NCBI GenBank assembly: GCA_964632305.1
Contig: CAZWBR010000019.1
Span: forward strand, 1-64,000
DNA from: CAZWBR01 sp964632305
GTDB taxonomy: Bacteria; Bacteroidota; Bacteroidia; Bacteroidales; Prolixibacteraceae
Direction: 5' to 3'
DNA length: 64,000 nt
Part shown: positions 34,849 through 43,286 of the stretch, piece after piece
How positions within the stretch are numbered: the stretch's first letter is position 1
Layout: every line of letters begins with the position of its first letter
Position numbers and translations under genes: made by a program
The notes under the pieces: generated by a model
What the model was told of the DNA's origin: nothing
Databases searched by the model: none
The model's input: only the letters and a program-made list of their open reading frames with translations

Positions 34849-36695
34849 TGATCACACATTTCAATCTATTCGTGCTTCCGTTTTGCCTTGGCTTTAGCTT
34901 TCTTATTGCCGCACTACTGTTTTTGTATTTTAAATGGATGAGAAGTATAGGTGATAATTCCTCCAAAACCATCCTGCATTCTCTTTTTTCAATTAAATCC
35001 GTTTATGCCGTAAAGGAAGTTTTCCTCGAATGCCTTATCCACCGTAAGATTTTCAAAATAAATCCGCTATTGGGATATATGCATATGAGTCTTGCTTTTG
35101 GCTGGTTTATGCTGATTGTAATCGGAAAGATCGAGACTTTTTATTACACCGGTCAATTTGCAAACGAATTCTACTATCCCATATTTTTTAGATTCTTTGA
35201 ACCCGCACCACATCCAACGGGGTTACTAATGGTTTTTAATTTCATAATGGACTTTCTGTTGTTGGTCATTCTATCCGGGGTCTTATTAGCCATTGTTAAA
35301 CGTTTCAGATCCAAGATTACCGGAATTAAGCAGGCAACGAAACACACAACCGGCGACCGGTTAGCCCTGACATTTCTATGGCTGATCTTTCCTTTACGCT
35401 TATTAGCAGAGAGCACTACGGCATCCTATACAGGAAACGGAAGTTTTCTCACTCAGCCACTCGGTGATCTTTTCGGGACTTTTTTACCCGCCAAACAGGC
35501 ATCCTATGTCTTATGGTGGGCTTACTCGTTTACTCTCGGAGGGTTTATGACCGCACTTCCTTTTTCCAGATACATGCACATTCCTACTGAAATTCTCCTG
35601 ATATTTTTGCGGCATTATGGTTTCGACACCAAAAAAGTCTATACCGGATTTTCAGATTTTGAACTTCATTCCTGTTCAAGATGCGGAATCTGTATCGATG
35701 TTTGCCAGATGAATTCTCAGGGGGGAAACAGATCAACTCAAATGGTCTATTTCCTGCGAAATCTAAGAGAAGGAAAACTCACTCCTGCCCTGTCAGATAA
35801 TTGTCTGATGTGCGGACGATGTGAGACAGTCTGTCCGGTCGGCATCTCTCTTAAGGAACATCGTTTAATCCAACGTCATACGAACACTGTTTTAAATGCC
35901 AGTAGTTTCTCGTATTTACCAAAAGAGACCAGGAGTCATGCCAATCAGGCAGAGGTGATTTATTTTGCCGGGTGTATGAGTCATCTCACCCCCTCAATCA
36001 AAAAATCGATGGTCCGAATCTTCGATACCGCTAAGGTTAATTATCTTTTCCTTGATGAGAATGCTTCCGTTTGTTGTGGTCGCCCTTTAAAGCTTGCCGG
36101 AAAATTTGAAGAGGCAGAGAAACTTGTCGAGAATAACCGTCAGCGGATTCTCCAATCCGGAGCGAAGATCCTGGTCACCTCTTGCCCTATTTGTTACAAA
36201 AGCTTTAAAGAAGATTATCACCTAAATATTCGGGTCGTTCATCACAGCGAGTATATTTATGAGCTGATCGGAAAAAAACTAATCCATGTCGACATTGGTC
36301 TGGACAAAGTAGTTTACCATGATCCCTGCGAGTTGGGTCGTGGTGCGGGAATCTATAACCAACCAAGGGCCGTGATTAATAGCGTGGCTCACCTGGTCCC
36401 GTTATCTGAGGAGAAGGAGAAATCGTTATGTTGCGGAGGCAGTTTGGGAAATTTGTCAATCGCACAGGACCAACGGGAGGCTATTCAGAAGAAAACTGCA
36501 AGTTATTTATGCAATAACGATGCAAATATCATAGCCACAGCCTGTCCTCTGTGCAAGAAAAGTATTGGCAAATATGCTGAAAAACCGGTAAAGGACATCG
36601 CTGAATTAGTCGTCAACCACCTGATTTACAACAATACCAAACAGTCTAAAACCACAAAATTGCATAGAGAGTTTGCCGGTTGCGATCCGGCTTAG
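34845..36695 (+). CDS. Membrane HdrE-HdrD-type Fe-S oxidoreductase
   Basis: A 616-residue fusion. Residues about 1-250 hold about six hydrophobic segments (NarI/HdrE-like, with possible heme-binding His in YMHMSLAFGWFM and near ALPFSRYMHIP). Two ferredoxin motifs follow, CSRCGICIDVCQ and CLMCGRCETVCP (about 283-330). Two full CCG domains end the protein, with CCGRPL then TSCPICYKS, and CCGGSL then TACPLCKKS. Such fusions exchange electrons between a membrane quinone pool and a soluble partner. It is the last gene of the cluster. Confidence 0.83.
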   Translation: MMITHFNLFVLPFCLGFSFLIAALLFLYFKWMRSIGDNSSKTILHSLFSIKSVYAVKEVFLECLIHRKIFKINPLLGYMHMSLAFGWFMLIVIGKIETFYYTGQFANEFYYPIFFRFFEPAPHPTGLLMVFNFIMDFLLLVILSGVLLAIVKRFRSKITGIKQATKHTTGDRLALTFLWLIFPLRLLAESTTASYTGNGSFLTQPLGDLFGTFLPAKQASYVLWWAYSFTLGGFMTALPFSRYMHIPTEILLIFLRHYGFDTKKVYTGFSDFELHSCSRCGICIDVCQMNSQGGNRSTQMVYFLRNLREGKLTPALSDNCLMCGRCETVCPVGISLKEHRLIQRHTNTVLNASSFSYLPKETRSHANQAEVIYFAGCMSHLTPSIKKSMVRIFDTAKVNYLFLDENASVCCGRPLKLAGKFEEAEKLVENNRQRILQSGAKILVTSCPICYKSFKEDYHLNIRVVHHSEYIYELIGKKLIHVDIGLDKVVYHDPCELGRGAGIYNQPRAVINSVAHLVPLSEEKEKSLCCGGSLGNLSIAQDQREAIQKKTASYLCNNDANIIATACPLCKKSIGKYAEKPVKDIAELVVNHLIYNNTKQSKTTKLHREFAGCDPA

Positions 36696-36702
36696 TTTAG
36701 TG

Positions 36703-37173
36703 TCATAAATTTGAAGCGGTAATGGCCAACATTTGTCCTTCATTCTTTATTTCCGCATGACGGCAACCAACCCGGTTACAAAAACCGACACAATTATTGA
36801 AGTCAGGCGCAGGTAATGTAAAGGTCACCTTAAGATCACCGCCACATTCACATTTGCCATAAACTGGTAGTCCAACATTGCATTCCGGACACAATATTTC
36901 GATTAATTCACCCTCAGGCAAATCCACATCCAGTGAGATTCTTGATTTATCGCCAAAGACCGGGCTTAACGCGATATAGCCATCCCCGTTACTGGTCCTC
37001 ACCTTCAAAAATATGCCATTATAATTCCCGAAACGAACCCTTGATGAAATCAGACTATGGCCTTGGGGACAATAACAATCTGTTACAACGATTATTTTCT
37101 TTGCCTTCTCTTCGTCACTCTTCTTCGGACGTGGGATAAACAAAATCCCGCTCTTATCAAATATTTTCATCAT
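36703..37173 (-). CDS. Cys-rich hypothetical protein, possibly zinc-binding
   Basis: A 156-residue protein starting from one of two consecutive Met (37173 or 37170). It contains DCYCPQGHSLIS near residue 30, then IEILCPECNVGLPVYGKCEC (about 90-110), and ends with NNCVGFCNRVGCRHAEIKNE. The paired CxxC and CxCGG segments suggest a zinc ribbon or a small metal centre. I do not recognise a family. It is convergent with the Hdr-like operon, 7 nt from its last stop codon. Confidence 0.55.
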   Translation of the reverse strand: MMKIFDKSGILFIPRPKKSDEEKAKKIIVVTDCYCPQGHSLISSRVRFGNYNGIFLKVRTSNGDGYIALSPVFGDKSRISLDVDLPEGELIEILCPECNVGLPVYGKCECGGDLKVTFTLPAPDFNNCVGFCNRVGCRHAEIKNEGQMLAITASNL

Positions 37174-37585
37174 GGCTTCAGGTTTTAATTTGAAATAATA
37201 CAAAGTCAATACCTGCTAATTTATAAAATATTTCGATAATACAAAAATAATATATAAGTAAAACACTGAATTATATATTAAAAAACAATCCGGCACTATC
37301 CGTGTGAATTCAACATTTCAGTTGAATCGATCAAGAGATATTCCTATCAGGGAATAATCCGTTTATCTCTTTTAATCCATCATTTCCGGCATCGGATTCT
37401 CACCTAATCCGGATTGTCATTGTTTTGCTTCGGTCATCTGTAGAAGATATATTGCTGTTTCATTACAGAATAAAAGATTGCCAATTTGGCATTTATAGTC
37501 ATCTGATTTCCGATCCCCCGTATTTTCAAATAAAAAAGAGGCGCTCTTTTCAGAAAGCCTCTCTCAATAGTCTGACCTTTTAATC
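37174..37585. other. Gene-free stretch, with a terminator at its left-hand gene
   Basis: About 410 bases. AT-rich; nested inverted repeats such as GAATTCAACA/TCAGTTGAATC and GAGATATTCC around 37304-37375 are visible. A minus-strand terminator sits at 37532-37563. No gene recognised. Confidence 0.45.
37532..37563 (-). terminator. Terminator of the Zn-peptidase gene
   Basis: On the minus strand GAGAGGC...GCCTCT with a T6 tract (plus A6 at 37532-37537) follows the gene ending at 37586. Confidence 0.75.
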
Positions 37586-38266
37586 TTAATCTCTTCTTCC
37601 AAGGAAGATCATGATGTAATAAAGCAATGTAGCCAACGAACCAAGCGCAGCAACAATATAGGTATATCCAGCCCATCTCAAAGCATCTTCGGCTTTTTCC
37701 TGAGTTTGATAGGTGGTAATTCCTGCGCTTCTCAGCCAAACCAATGCCCGATTACTGGCATTTATCTCTACCGGAAGGGTGATAAAACTAAACAAGGTGG
37801 TGGTTGCAAAAAGAATGATACCAAACAAAAGGATTGCCGGAAATTTCTCTACCATAAAGATTCCTGCCAACAACACCCATTGCATCCATTTGGAACTAAA
37901 ACTGACCACCGGCACCAGACTTGAACGCATTCCCAGCCACTGATAAGCCTGGGCATGCTGAACTGCATGGCCACATTCGTGGGCGGCAACCGCCGCGGCA
38001 GCCACATTCTTCCCGTAATAAACTTCCTCACTAAGATTTATCGTCTTCTTCGTGGGATCGTAATGATCAGTCAATTGACCCGATACTGATCCGATACTCA
38101 CTCCCTGTATCCTATTGTCGCGCAACATTTTTTCAGCCACATCCCGTCCCGACATCCCATTTGCTGTAGGGATACTCGAGTATTCAACGAACCGACGTTT
38201 TAATTGATTACTTATCAACCAACTGATAATGGCAAAAACGATGAAAATAATCCAGATACCACTCAT
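37586..38266 (-). CDS. Zinc metallopeptidase, YugP-like
   Basis: A 226-residue membrane-anchored peptidase. A hydrophobic N-terminus (residues 3-18) is followed by the catalytic AAHECGHAVQHA (HExxH, about 95-106). Segments near 125-155 and 195-220 are transmembrane. The family (DUF/peptidase membrane, YugP-type) has no firm substrate. It is transcribed alone and ends before a clear terminator. Confidence 0.85.
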   Translation of the reverse strand: MSGIWIIFIVFAIISWLISNQLKRRFVEYSSIPTANGMSGRDVAEKMLRDNRIQGVSIGSVSGQLTDHYDPTKKTINLSEEVYYGKNVAAAAVAAHECGHAVQHAQAYQWLGMRSSLVPVVSFSSKWMQWVLLAGIFMVEKFPAILLFGIILFATTTLFSFITLPVEINASNRALVWLRSAGITTYQTQEKAEDALRWAGYTYIVAALGSLATLLYYIMIFLGRRD

Positions 38267-38514
38267 TTTATTTACTATTTAATTTTACCTATTCACATCA
38301 AATTTATGGCCAAATTTTTAAAAATGCTAAATTGGCAGCTATATCCATGTTTTTTAACAAAGATTTATCATCCCTGATCAGGTTGAAGTCGATTTTTCAA
38401 CAGCAATCTTCCTTAGATTTTCAACATTCGAAATTAATTACTTATGTTTGAATTAAAGGAAAAAAAACGTTATTTTTAGGATAATGAATTAACGTATTAT
38501 TTAAAGTTGAAAAT

Positions 38515-38793
38515 ATGAAAAAGTTATTAGCATTATTTATCGTTGCAGCTTTCTTGTTTGCATCAGCTGCATCAGCCCAGGAAAATCCGGCTAAGCGGAA
38601 GGCAAAACCGAAGACGGAGCAAAGAGGCGAGAAAGGAAAATCTGAAGCTGCTCAGGCTGAACACAAAGGAACAAAGGGTAAATCGGAAGAAGCAAAGGCA
38701 AAACACAAAAAAATCAGAAAGGGAAAGAAACAAAACCAGAACATCAAAGATGATCGGGTGCCAAGTGTGATTCGCGACCGTAATATCCCTTAA
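38515..38793 (+). CDS. Small exported lysine-rich protein
   Basis: A 92-residue protein with a strong signal peptide (MKKLLALFIVAAFLFASAAS, then AQE). The mature part (~70 residues) is nearly all Lys, Glu, Ala and Gly, in repeats such as EHKGTKGKSEEAK and KHKKIRKGKK. It is likely periplasmic, intrinsically disordered, and could bind an anionic polymer. No family recognised. Confidence 0.6.
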   Translation: MKKLLALFIVAAFLFASAASAQENPAKRKAKPKTEQRGEKGKSEAAQAEHKGTKGKSEEAKAKHKKIRKGKKQNQNIKDDRVPSVIRDRNIP

Positions 38794-38805
38794 TGATTTA
38801 AGTCT

Positions 38806-39381
38806 TTATATTCCTTCAAGATCTGAGACCCCGCCCGATACGACAAACTTCATCGCTTCGGCAGGTGGCACCATCAGTGGTTTTATTCGATGAACAGGTA
38901 CAATATAGAGTTCACCGGAAAAATTATAAGAATGAGGGAAGTAGACAGCCACTTTGTTACTCAATCCAAGATTTTCCAAATTGTTCTGAGTAACGAACCC
39001 CATTTTCCACAGGTCGTTTTCTTCGTTAAAAAGAACCAAAACGGGACTGTGGAATTTTTTTTCCTTTCCCACAAAAGCAGAAAAGAGATCATTTATCGAG
39101 GTATAGATTAACCGAACGAGTGGCGCTTTATTGAGTATTCGGTTGATTAATTTTTTGACAGGTCGCGCAACAATTGTCTCCCCGATTATCCCTAAAAAAA
39201 TCAGGAAAATGATGATCAACAAAATTCCCATCCCCGGGGCTTTTACTTCAAAAAACTTCTCAAGATAATCGCTTAATAGTCCATCGGCAAACTGGAATGC
39301 CTTAAAAACAATATATCCCGTTATAACCAAAGGGGCAATCAGCAATAAGCCCTGCAAAAAGTATGTTCCAAGCCTTTTCAT
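38806..39381 (-). CDS. DUF502 membrane protein
   Basis: A 191-residue protein starting at M39381, not at the upstream ATG (39426), because MKRLGTYFLQGLLLIAPLVI opens the family. Two hydrophobic segments (about 8-30 and 48-75) and the conserved block LVRLIYTSINDLFSAF, then GFVTQNN and the hydrophilic VAVYFPHSYNFSGELYIVPV are DUF502 features. It is a small inner-membrane protein of unknown role. Confidence 0.82.
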   Translation of the reverse strand: MKRLGTYFLQGLLLIAPLVITGYIVFKAFQFADGLLSDYLEKFFEVKAPGMGILLIIIFLIFLGIIGETIVARPVKKLINRILNKAPLVRLIYTSINDLFSAFVGKEKKFHSPVLVLFNEENDLWKMGFVTQNNLENLGLSNKVAVYFPHSYNFSGELYIVPVHRIKPLMVPPAEAMKFVVSGGVSDLEGI

Positions 39382-39458
39382 CCTATTGTAGTTTTCAGTT
39401 TCAGGACTGCAAAGATAAAAAAACAAATATCCATAACTTGAACTACCGGCCCCAACGG

Positions 39459-39779
39459 CTATTTATTGGATTTGATCATGGTTAGAAGCATTTTAAACGC
39501 TGTAGATGACTCAACGGCATGAACCTCTCCGGTAGGAAGCATCAAAACATCTCCCTTTTTCATGCGATTTTTCTCTTCGCCTACCATGAAAACACACTCC
39601 CCATCAACAATCTGCACCATTGCATCAAACGGGGCAACATGAGGGCTCAAGCCCTGTCCCTTGTCAAAGGCAAAGAGGGTGACGGTCCCGGTTTCCTTCT
39701 TTATAATAGTTTTACTCACGACGGCTCCCTCTGAATAGTCGATATAATTCTCAAGCTGAAAAACTTTATTATTGTTCAT
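39459..39779 (-). CDS. Cupin-domain protein
   Basis: A 106-residue cupin. Motif 1 carries GLSPHVAPFDAMVQIVDGE (His in SPHVAPFD) and motif 2 GDVLMLPTGEVHAVES. Spacing is standard. The two cupin halves fit a small metal-binding or regulatory protein. It lies between DUF502 and hcp, in the same orientation as both. Confidence 0.8.
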   Translation of the reverse strand: MNNNKVFQLENYIDYSEGAVVSKTIIKKETGTVTLFAFDKGQGLSPHVAPFDAMVQIVDGECVFMVGEEKNRMKKGDVLMLPTGEVHAVESSTAFKMLLTMIKSNK

Positions 39780-39875
39780 ATTTTACTCGTTAATAAGTTA
39801 TTTGTATTGATCAGATTTAAGTTTTAAAAACCGGAACATATCAGCTTTTGACATGCTCCGGCTTCTTAACAGATT

Positions 39876-41522
39876 TTACGCAAGAAATACTTTCAGATCT
39901 TCATCAACCGTTGTAATACCGCTGATACCGAAGTTTTCAACCAATACCCTCGCCACATTCGGCGAAAGGAAGGCAGGTAAAGTTGGTCCCAGATGGATAT
40001 TTTTTACCCCGAGGTAAAGAAGAGCCAACAAAACGATCACCGCTTTTTGTTCGTACCAGGCAATATTATAGGCGATAGGCAACTCATTAATATCATTAAG
40101 ATTAAACACCTGCTTGAGGGTTAATGCAATCACAGCCAACGAATAGGAATCGTTACATTGTCCGGCATCCAATACTCTCGGAATCCCGTTAATATCACCT
40201 AACGGAAGTTTATTATAACGATATTTAGCACATCCGGCCGTCAAAATAACAGTGTCCTGCGGAAGTTTTGAAGCGAACTCCGTGTAATAATTACGGTCCT
40301 TCATACGGCCATCGCAGCCTGCCATCACGAAAAATTTCCTGATCGCACCACTCTTAACGGCATCCACAACTTTATCTGCCAACTGCAAGACCTGGTTATG
40401 GGCAAACCCACCCACGATAGTCCCTTTTTCAATCTCAACCGGAGGAGCACATCGTTTGGCATGTTCGATGATCACACTAAAATCTTTCGGATTCCCGTCT
40501 TTCCGGTCGGCAATATGGGTGCAACCCTCAAAACCGGAAGCTCCTGTCGTGTAAATACGATCGATATAGGATGTTTTGGGAGGAACGATACAATTGGTGG
40601 TAAACAAAACAGGGCCATTGAAGCTCTCAAATTCTGTGGTTTGTTGCCACCACGCGCTGCCGTAATTGCCGACAAAATGAGTATACTTCTTAAATGCCGG
40701 ATAATAATGGGCAGGCAACATCTCACTGTGAGTATATACATCAACGCCGGTACCGTCAGTCTGTTTCAACAACTCTTCGAGATCTTTCAGGTCATGTCCG
40801 CTTACCAGGATAGCCGGATTGTTGCGAACCCCAATATTTACAGCGGTGATTTCAGGATTACCATAGCTCTCGGTATTGGCTTTATCCAGCAACGCCATAA
40901 CATCAACACCATATTTGCCGGTCTCAAGGGTTAAGGCCACTAACTGGTCGATGGTTAATGAATCATCCGTGGTCGCAGCCAATGCTCTTTGCATAAAGGC
41001 AAAGATCTCGTTGTTTTTGTACCCAAGATTAAAGGCGTGCTCTGCATAAGCGGCCATACCCTTCACTCCATAAGTAATCAACTCACGAAGCGACCTGATG
41101 TCCGGGTTAACCGTTGACAGAATGCCAATCTTCGTCGATTTTTCGAGATACTCTTCAATCGTTTCAGCCTCCCATGTGGCCGAAGGATGTAATTCAGCCG
41201 GAAGCTTTCCGCCTTCCGACAGGAACCTGTTTTTCAATTCATTCCGCAAGTTGATCCCTTTGCGAATTTGTGCTTCAATCTTATTTTTATCAAAATTCGC
41301 ATTGGTGATGGTCATGAAGAGCGAATCGAAGACAAATCGGTTTGCATCGTCCCATTCGATTGATAGTTTACGGGCAGTTGTGGTGTAAATGGAGATCCCT
41401 TTGGTTATCCAAACCAGTAAATCCTGAAGATTTGCCACATCATCGGTCTTACCGCAAACCCCCTTAACCGTACATCCGGTGCCTTTTGAGGCTTCCTGAC
41501 ATTGAAAACAAAACATTTCCAT
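39876..41522 (-). CDS. hcp: Hybrid cluster protein / hydroxylamine reductase
   Basis: A 548-residue class I hybrid cluster protein. The N-terminal cluster Cys are C5-x2-C8, then C17 and C23 in MFCFQCQEASKGTGCTVKGV. The hybrid cluster is formed by later Cys and Glu residues, as in GFEGCTHIADRKDG, VMAGCDGR, TAGCAKYRYN and DAGQCNDSY. It detoxifies nitric oxide or reduces hydroxylamine. It follows a ferredoxin gene (86 nt), part of an Hcp operon controlled by a regulator on the opposite strand. Confidence 0.96.
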   Translation of the reverse strand: MEMFCFQCQEASKGTGCTVKGVCGKTDDVANLQDLLVWITKGISIYTTTARKLSIEWDDANRFVFDSLFMTITNANFDKNKIEAQIRKGINLRNELKNRFLSEGGKLPAELHPSATWEAETIEEYLEKSTKIGILSTVNPDIRSLRELITYGVKGMAAYAEHAFNLGYKNNEIFAFMQRALAATTDDSLTIDQLVALTLETGKYGVDVMALLDKANTESYGNPEITAVNIGVRNNPAILVSGHDLKDLEELLKQTDGTGVDVYTHSEMLPAHYYPAFKKYTHFVGNYGSAWWQQTTEFESFNGPVLFTTNCIVPPKTSYIDRIYTTGASGFEGCTHIADRKDGNPKDFSVIIEHAKRCAPPVEIEKGTIVGGFAHNQVLQLADKVVDAVKSGAIRKFFVMAGCDGRMKDRNYYTEFASKLPQDTVILTAGCAKYRYNKLPLGDINGIPRVLDAGQCNDSYSLAVIALTLKQVFNLNDINELPIAYNIAWYEQKAVIVLLALLYLGVKNIHLGPTLPAFLSPNVARVLVENFGISGITTVDEDLKVFLA

Positions 41523-41608
41523 AATGACTAAATTTTACTTTTTGTTTTTAAATCCGAGTATACTGTCCTTAGTGTCTATGAACAGTATTTTTATTGACTT
41601 TTAAATTA

Positions 41609-42490
41609 TTACATCCACTCTTCGGAGAGAATTTCTCCTTTGATGGAGACAGTAACAGCTTTAACCGGGACTTTTCTCCCGGCTCGCTGCATTGCCATTT
41701 GAGCCAGGTGGAGTAATCCTCCGCAACATGGCACCTCCATAACCAAAACCGTTATGGTATTTATTTTTGAATTGTCGATCAACTGGATCAGTTTCTGCAG
41801 ATAGATTTCTTTCCCCTGGTCAAGTTTTGGGCAGGCGATAACCAAAGACTTGTTTTTTAACCAGTTTTGATGAAAATCGCCCAACGCGAAGGCTGTACAA
41901 TCAGCCGCGACAAGAAGGTCCGATCCCTGAAAATAGGCAGCACCAGGATTAATTAGGTGCAACTGAACAGGCCATTGCCTGAGTTGTGAACCCGCTGAAA
42001 CGGTAGAGGCATCCTGAACTGGTCGCAGGGAGGCCGGATCAAACACTACCGTCTGCGAACCAGGGCAACCACCCCCGCAGGCAGAGCCCTTCGCTGCCTG
42101 AGCCTCTTGATGAACGGCATTTTTGACATCCTGAACCTTAAAACTCAACTTTGAGTCGTTCTCCACCAGATAACCCATCCCCTGTTTCAGGTACCCGGTC
42201 TCATTATGATCTTTCAGATGCTTCAAATGAGCCACAACAGTATTAAAACCTTTATCGACCATATATTCCATCACTTTGACCTCATCGTAAGGCTCTGCCT
42301 CCCTTTGTTCGATGGTAATCGCCCCTTCAGGGCAATGCCCTATACAGGCTCCAAGTCCGTCACACATCAGTTCACTGACTAATCTGACTTTTCCATCAAT
42401 AACCTGAAGAGCCCCCTCATGACAATTGGGAACACACAATCCACATCCGTTGCATAAATCCTCGTCTATCTTTATTATATCTCTTTTCAT
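41609..42490 (-). CDS. Hcp-associated 4Fe-4S ferredoxin-type protein
   Basis: A 293-residue protein. The N-terminal domain has two ferredoxin clusters: C13-x2-C16-x2-C19-x3-C23 (DLCNGCGLCVPNC) and CDGLGACIGHCPEGAI. The middle is variable and includes GSACGGGCPGS. The C-terminal half ends with VLVMEVPCCGG. Such proteins sit upstream of hcp in Bacteroidetes and donate electrons to Hcp. It starts 72 nt from the palindromic operator at 42562-42581. Confidence 0.88.
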   Translation of the reverse strand: MKRDIIKIDEDLCNGCGLCVPNCHEGALQVIDGKVRLVSELMCDGLGACIGHCPEGAITIEQREAEPYDEVKVMEYMVDKGFNTVVAHLKHLKDHNETGYLKQGMGYLVENDSKLSFKVQDVKNAVHQEAQAAKGSACGGGCPGSQTVVFDPASLRPVQDASTVSAGSQLRQWPVQLHLINPGAAYFQGSDLLVAADCTAFALGDFHQNWLKNKSLVIACPKLDQGKEIYLQKLIQLIDNSKINTITVLVMEVPCCGGLLHLAQMAMQRAGRKVPVKAVTVSIKGEILSEEWM

Positions 42491-42561
42491 ATTTTTTATC
42501 TGTACTTAGATTCTTAATCCATCTTCCTACACAACAAAAATATGATGCCTCTCCGCCAAAA

Positions 42562-42581
42562 AGTGTAACAGTGGTTACACT
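42562..42581. promoter_or_regulatory. 20-bp palindromic operator (HcpR-type)
   Basis: AGTGTAAC-AGTG-GTTACACT, a perfect 8-4-8 inverted repeat between the ferredoxin-hcp genes and the divergent Crp/Fnr regulator. The layout is that of an HcpR/Fnr-family binding site. Confidence 0.8.
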
Positions 42582-42587
42582 CTTGAT

Positions 42588-42595
42588 TATATTTG
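42588..42595 (+). promoter_or_regulatory. -7 element of the Crp/Fnr regulator gene
   Basis: TATATTTG matches TAnnTTTG and ends 11 nt before the start codon at 42607, implying an almost leaderless transcript. The palindrome lies directly upstream, over the -33 position. Confidence 0.55.
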
Positions 42596-42606
42596 CAAAA
42601 AAAAGT

Positions 42607-43275
42607 ATGTTTCAGGTATTATTGAGTTCGCCGTTATTCAGAGGATTGTCAACAAATGAAATAGAATCGCTCATTACAAACACAGCCCATCAGGTAAAAC
42701 ACTTTAACGCCAGGGATTTGCTTGCCTTATCCGGAGAACGGGTCGACAAAGCCATCCTCCTGTTGGAAGGCCGGCTTCAGGGGGAGATGGTCGATTTTGC
42801 AGGGAATAGTTTGAAAATAGAAGAACTGGAACCACCTCATATGGTGGCAGCCGCATTCCTTTACGGCCCCCAAAGTGTATTCCCGGTCAATCTGTCTGCA
42901 AAAACCGACGGCAGGATCCTGATCATCTACAAACCCGATTTTACATTGATGCTTTCCAAAGAACCACGTGTGTTGAATAATTATCTGAACATAGTCTCGA
43001 GTAAAGCACAATTTTTATCAGGAAAAATCACCTTCCTGAATTTTAAAACCATTAAGGAAAAGATAGCGTTTTTTTTGTTACAAAACATCAAAAAGGACGA
43101 ACCAATTGTACCGGTTAATCAAACTCAAAAGGGGTTATCCGAACTTTTCGGCGTTGCACGCCCCTCTCTGGCCCGTTCAATCGGTGAAATGGAAGAAGCC
43201 GGCATTCTAAAATGGGAACGCGACCGGGTCATCGTCATAAATACCAAAGAACTTAATTCAATCCTTGGAAGATAA
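42607..43275 (+). CDS. Crp/Fnr-family regulator (HcpR-like)
   Basis: A 222-residue regulator. Residues about 1-130 form a cNMP-binding-like beta roll (FQVLLSSPLFRGLSTNEIES; LLEGRLQGEMVDFAG). The C-terminal winged helix contains GLSELFGVARPSLARSIGEM and GILKWERDRVIVI. No Cys ligands for an Fe-S cluster are obvious, consistent with heme- or ligand-dependent HcpR. The start at 42607 is preferred to an upstream codon at 42571, which lies inside the operator. It likely controls hcp and its ferredoxin in response to nitric oxide. Confidence 0.85.
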   Translation: MFQVLLSSPLFRGLSTNEIESLITNTAHQVKHFNARDLLALSGERVDKAILLLEGRLQGEMVDFAGNSLKIEELEPPHMVAAAFLYGPQSVFPVNLSAKTDGRILIIYKPDFTLMLSKEPRVLNNYLNIVSSKAQFLSGKITFLNFKTIKEKIAFFLLQNIKKDEPIVPVNQTQKGLSELFGVARPSLARSIGEMEEAGILKWERDRVIVINTKELNSILGR

Positions 43276-43286
43276 ACTATCAGAGA

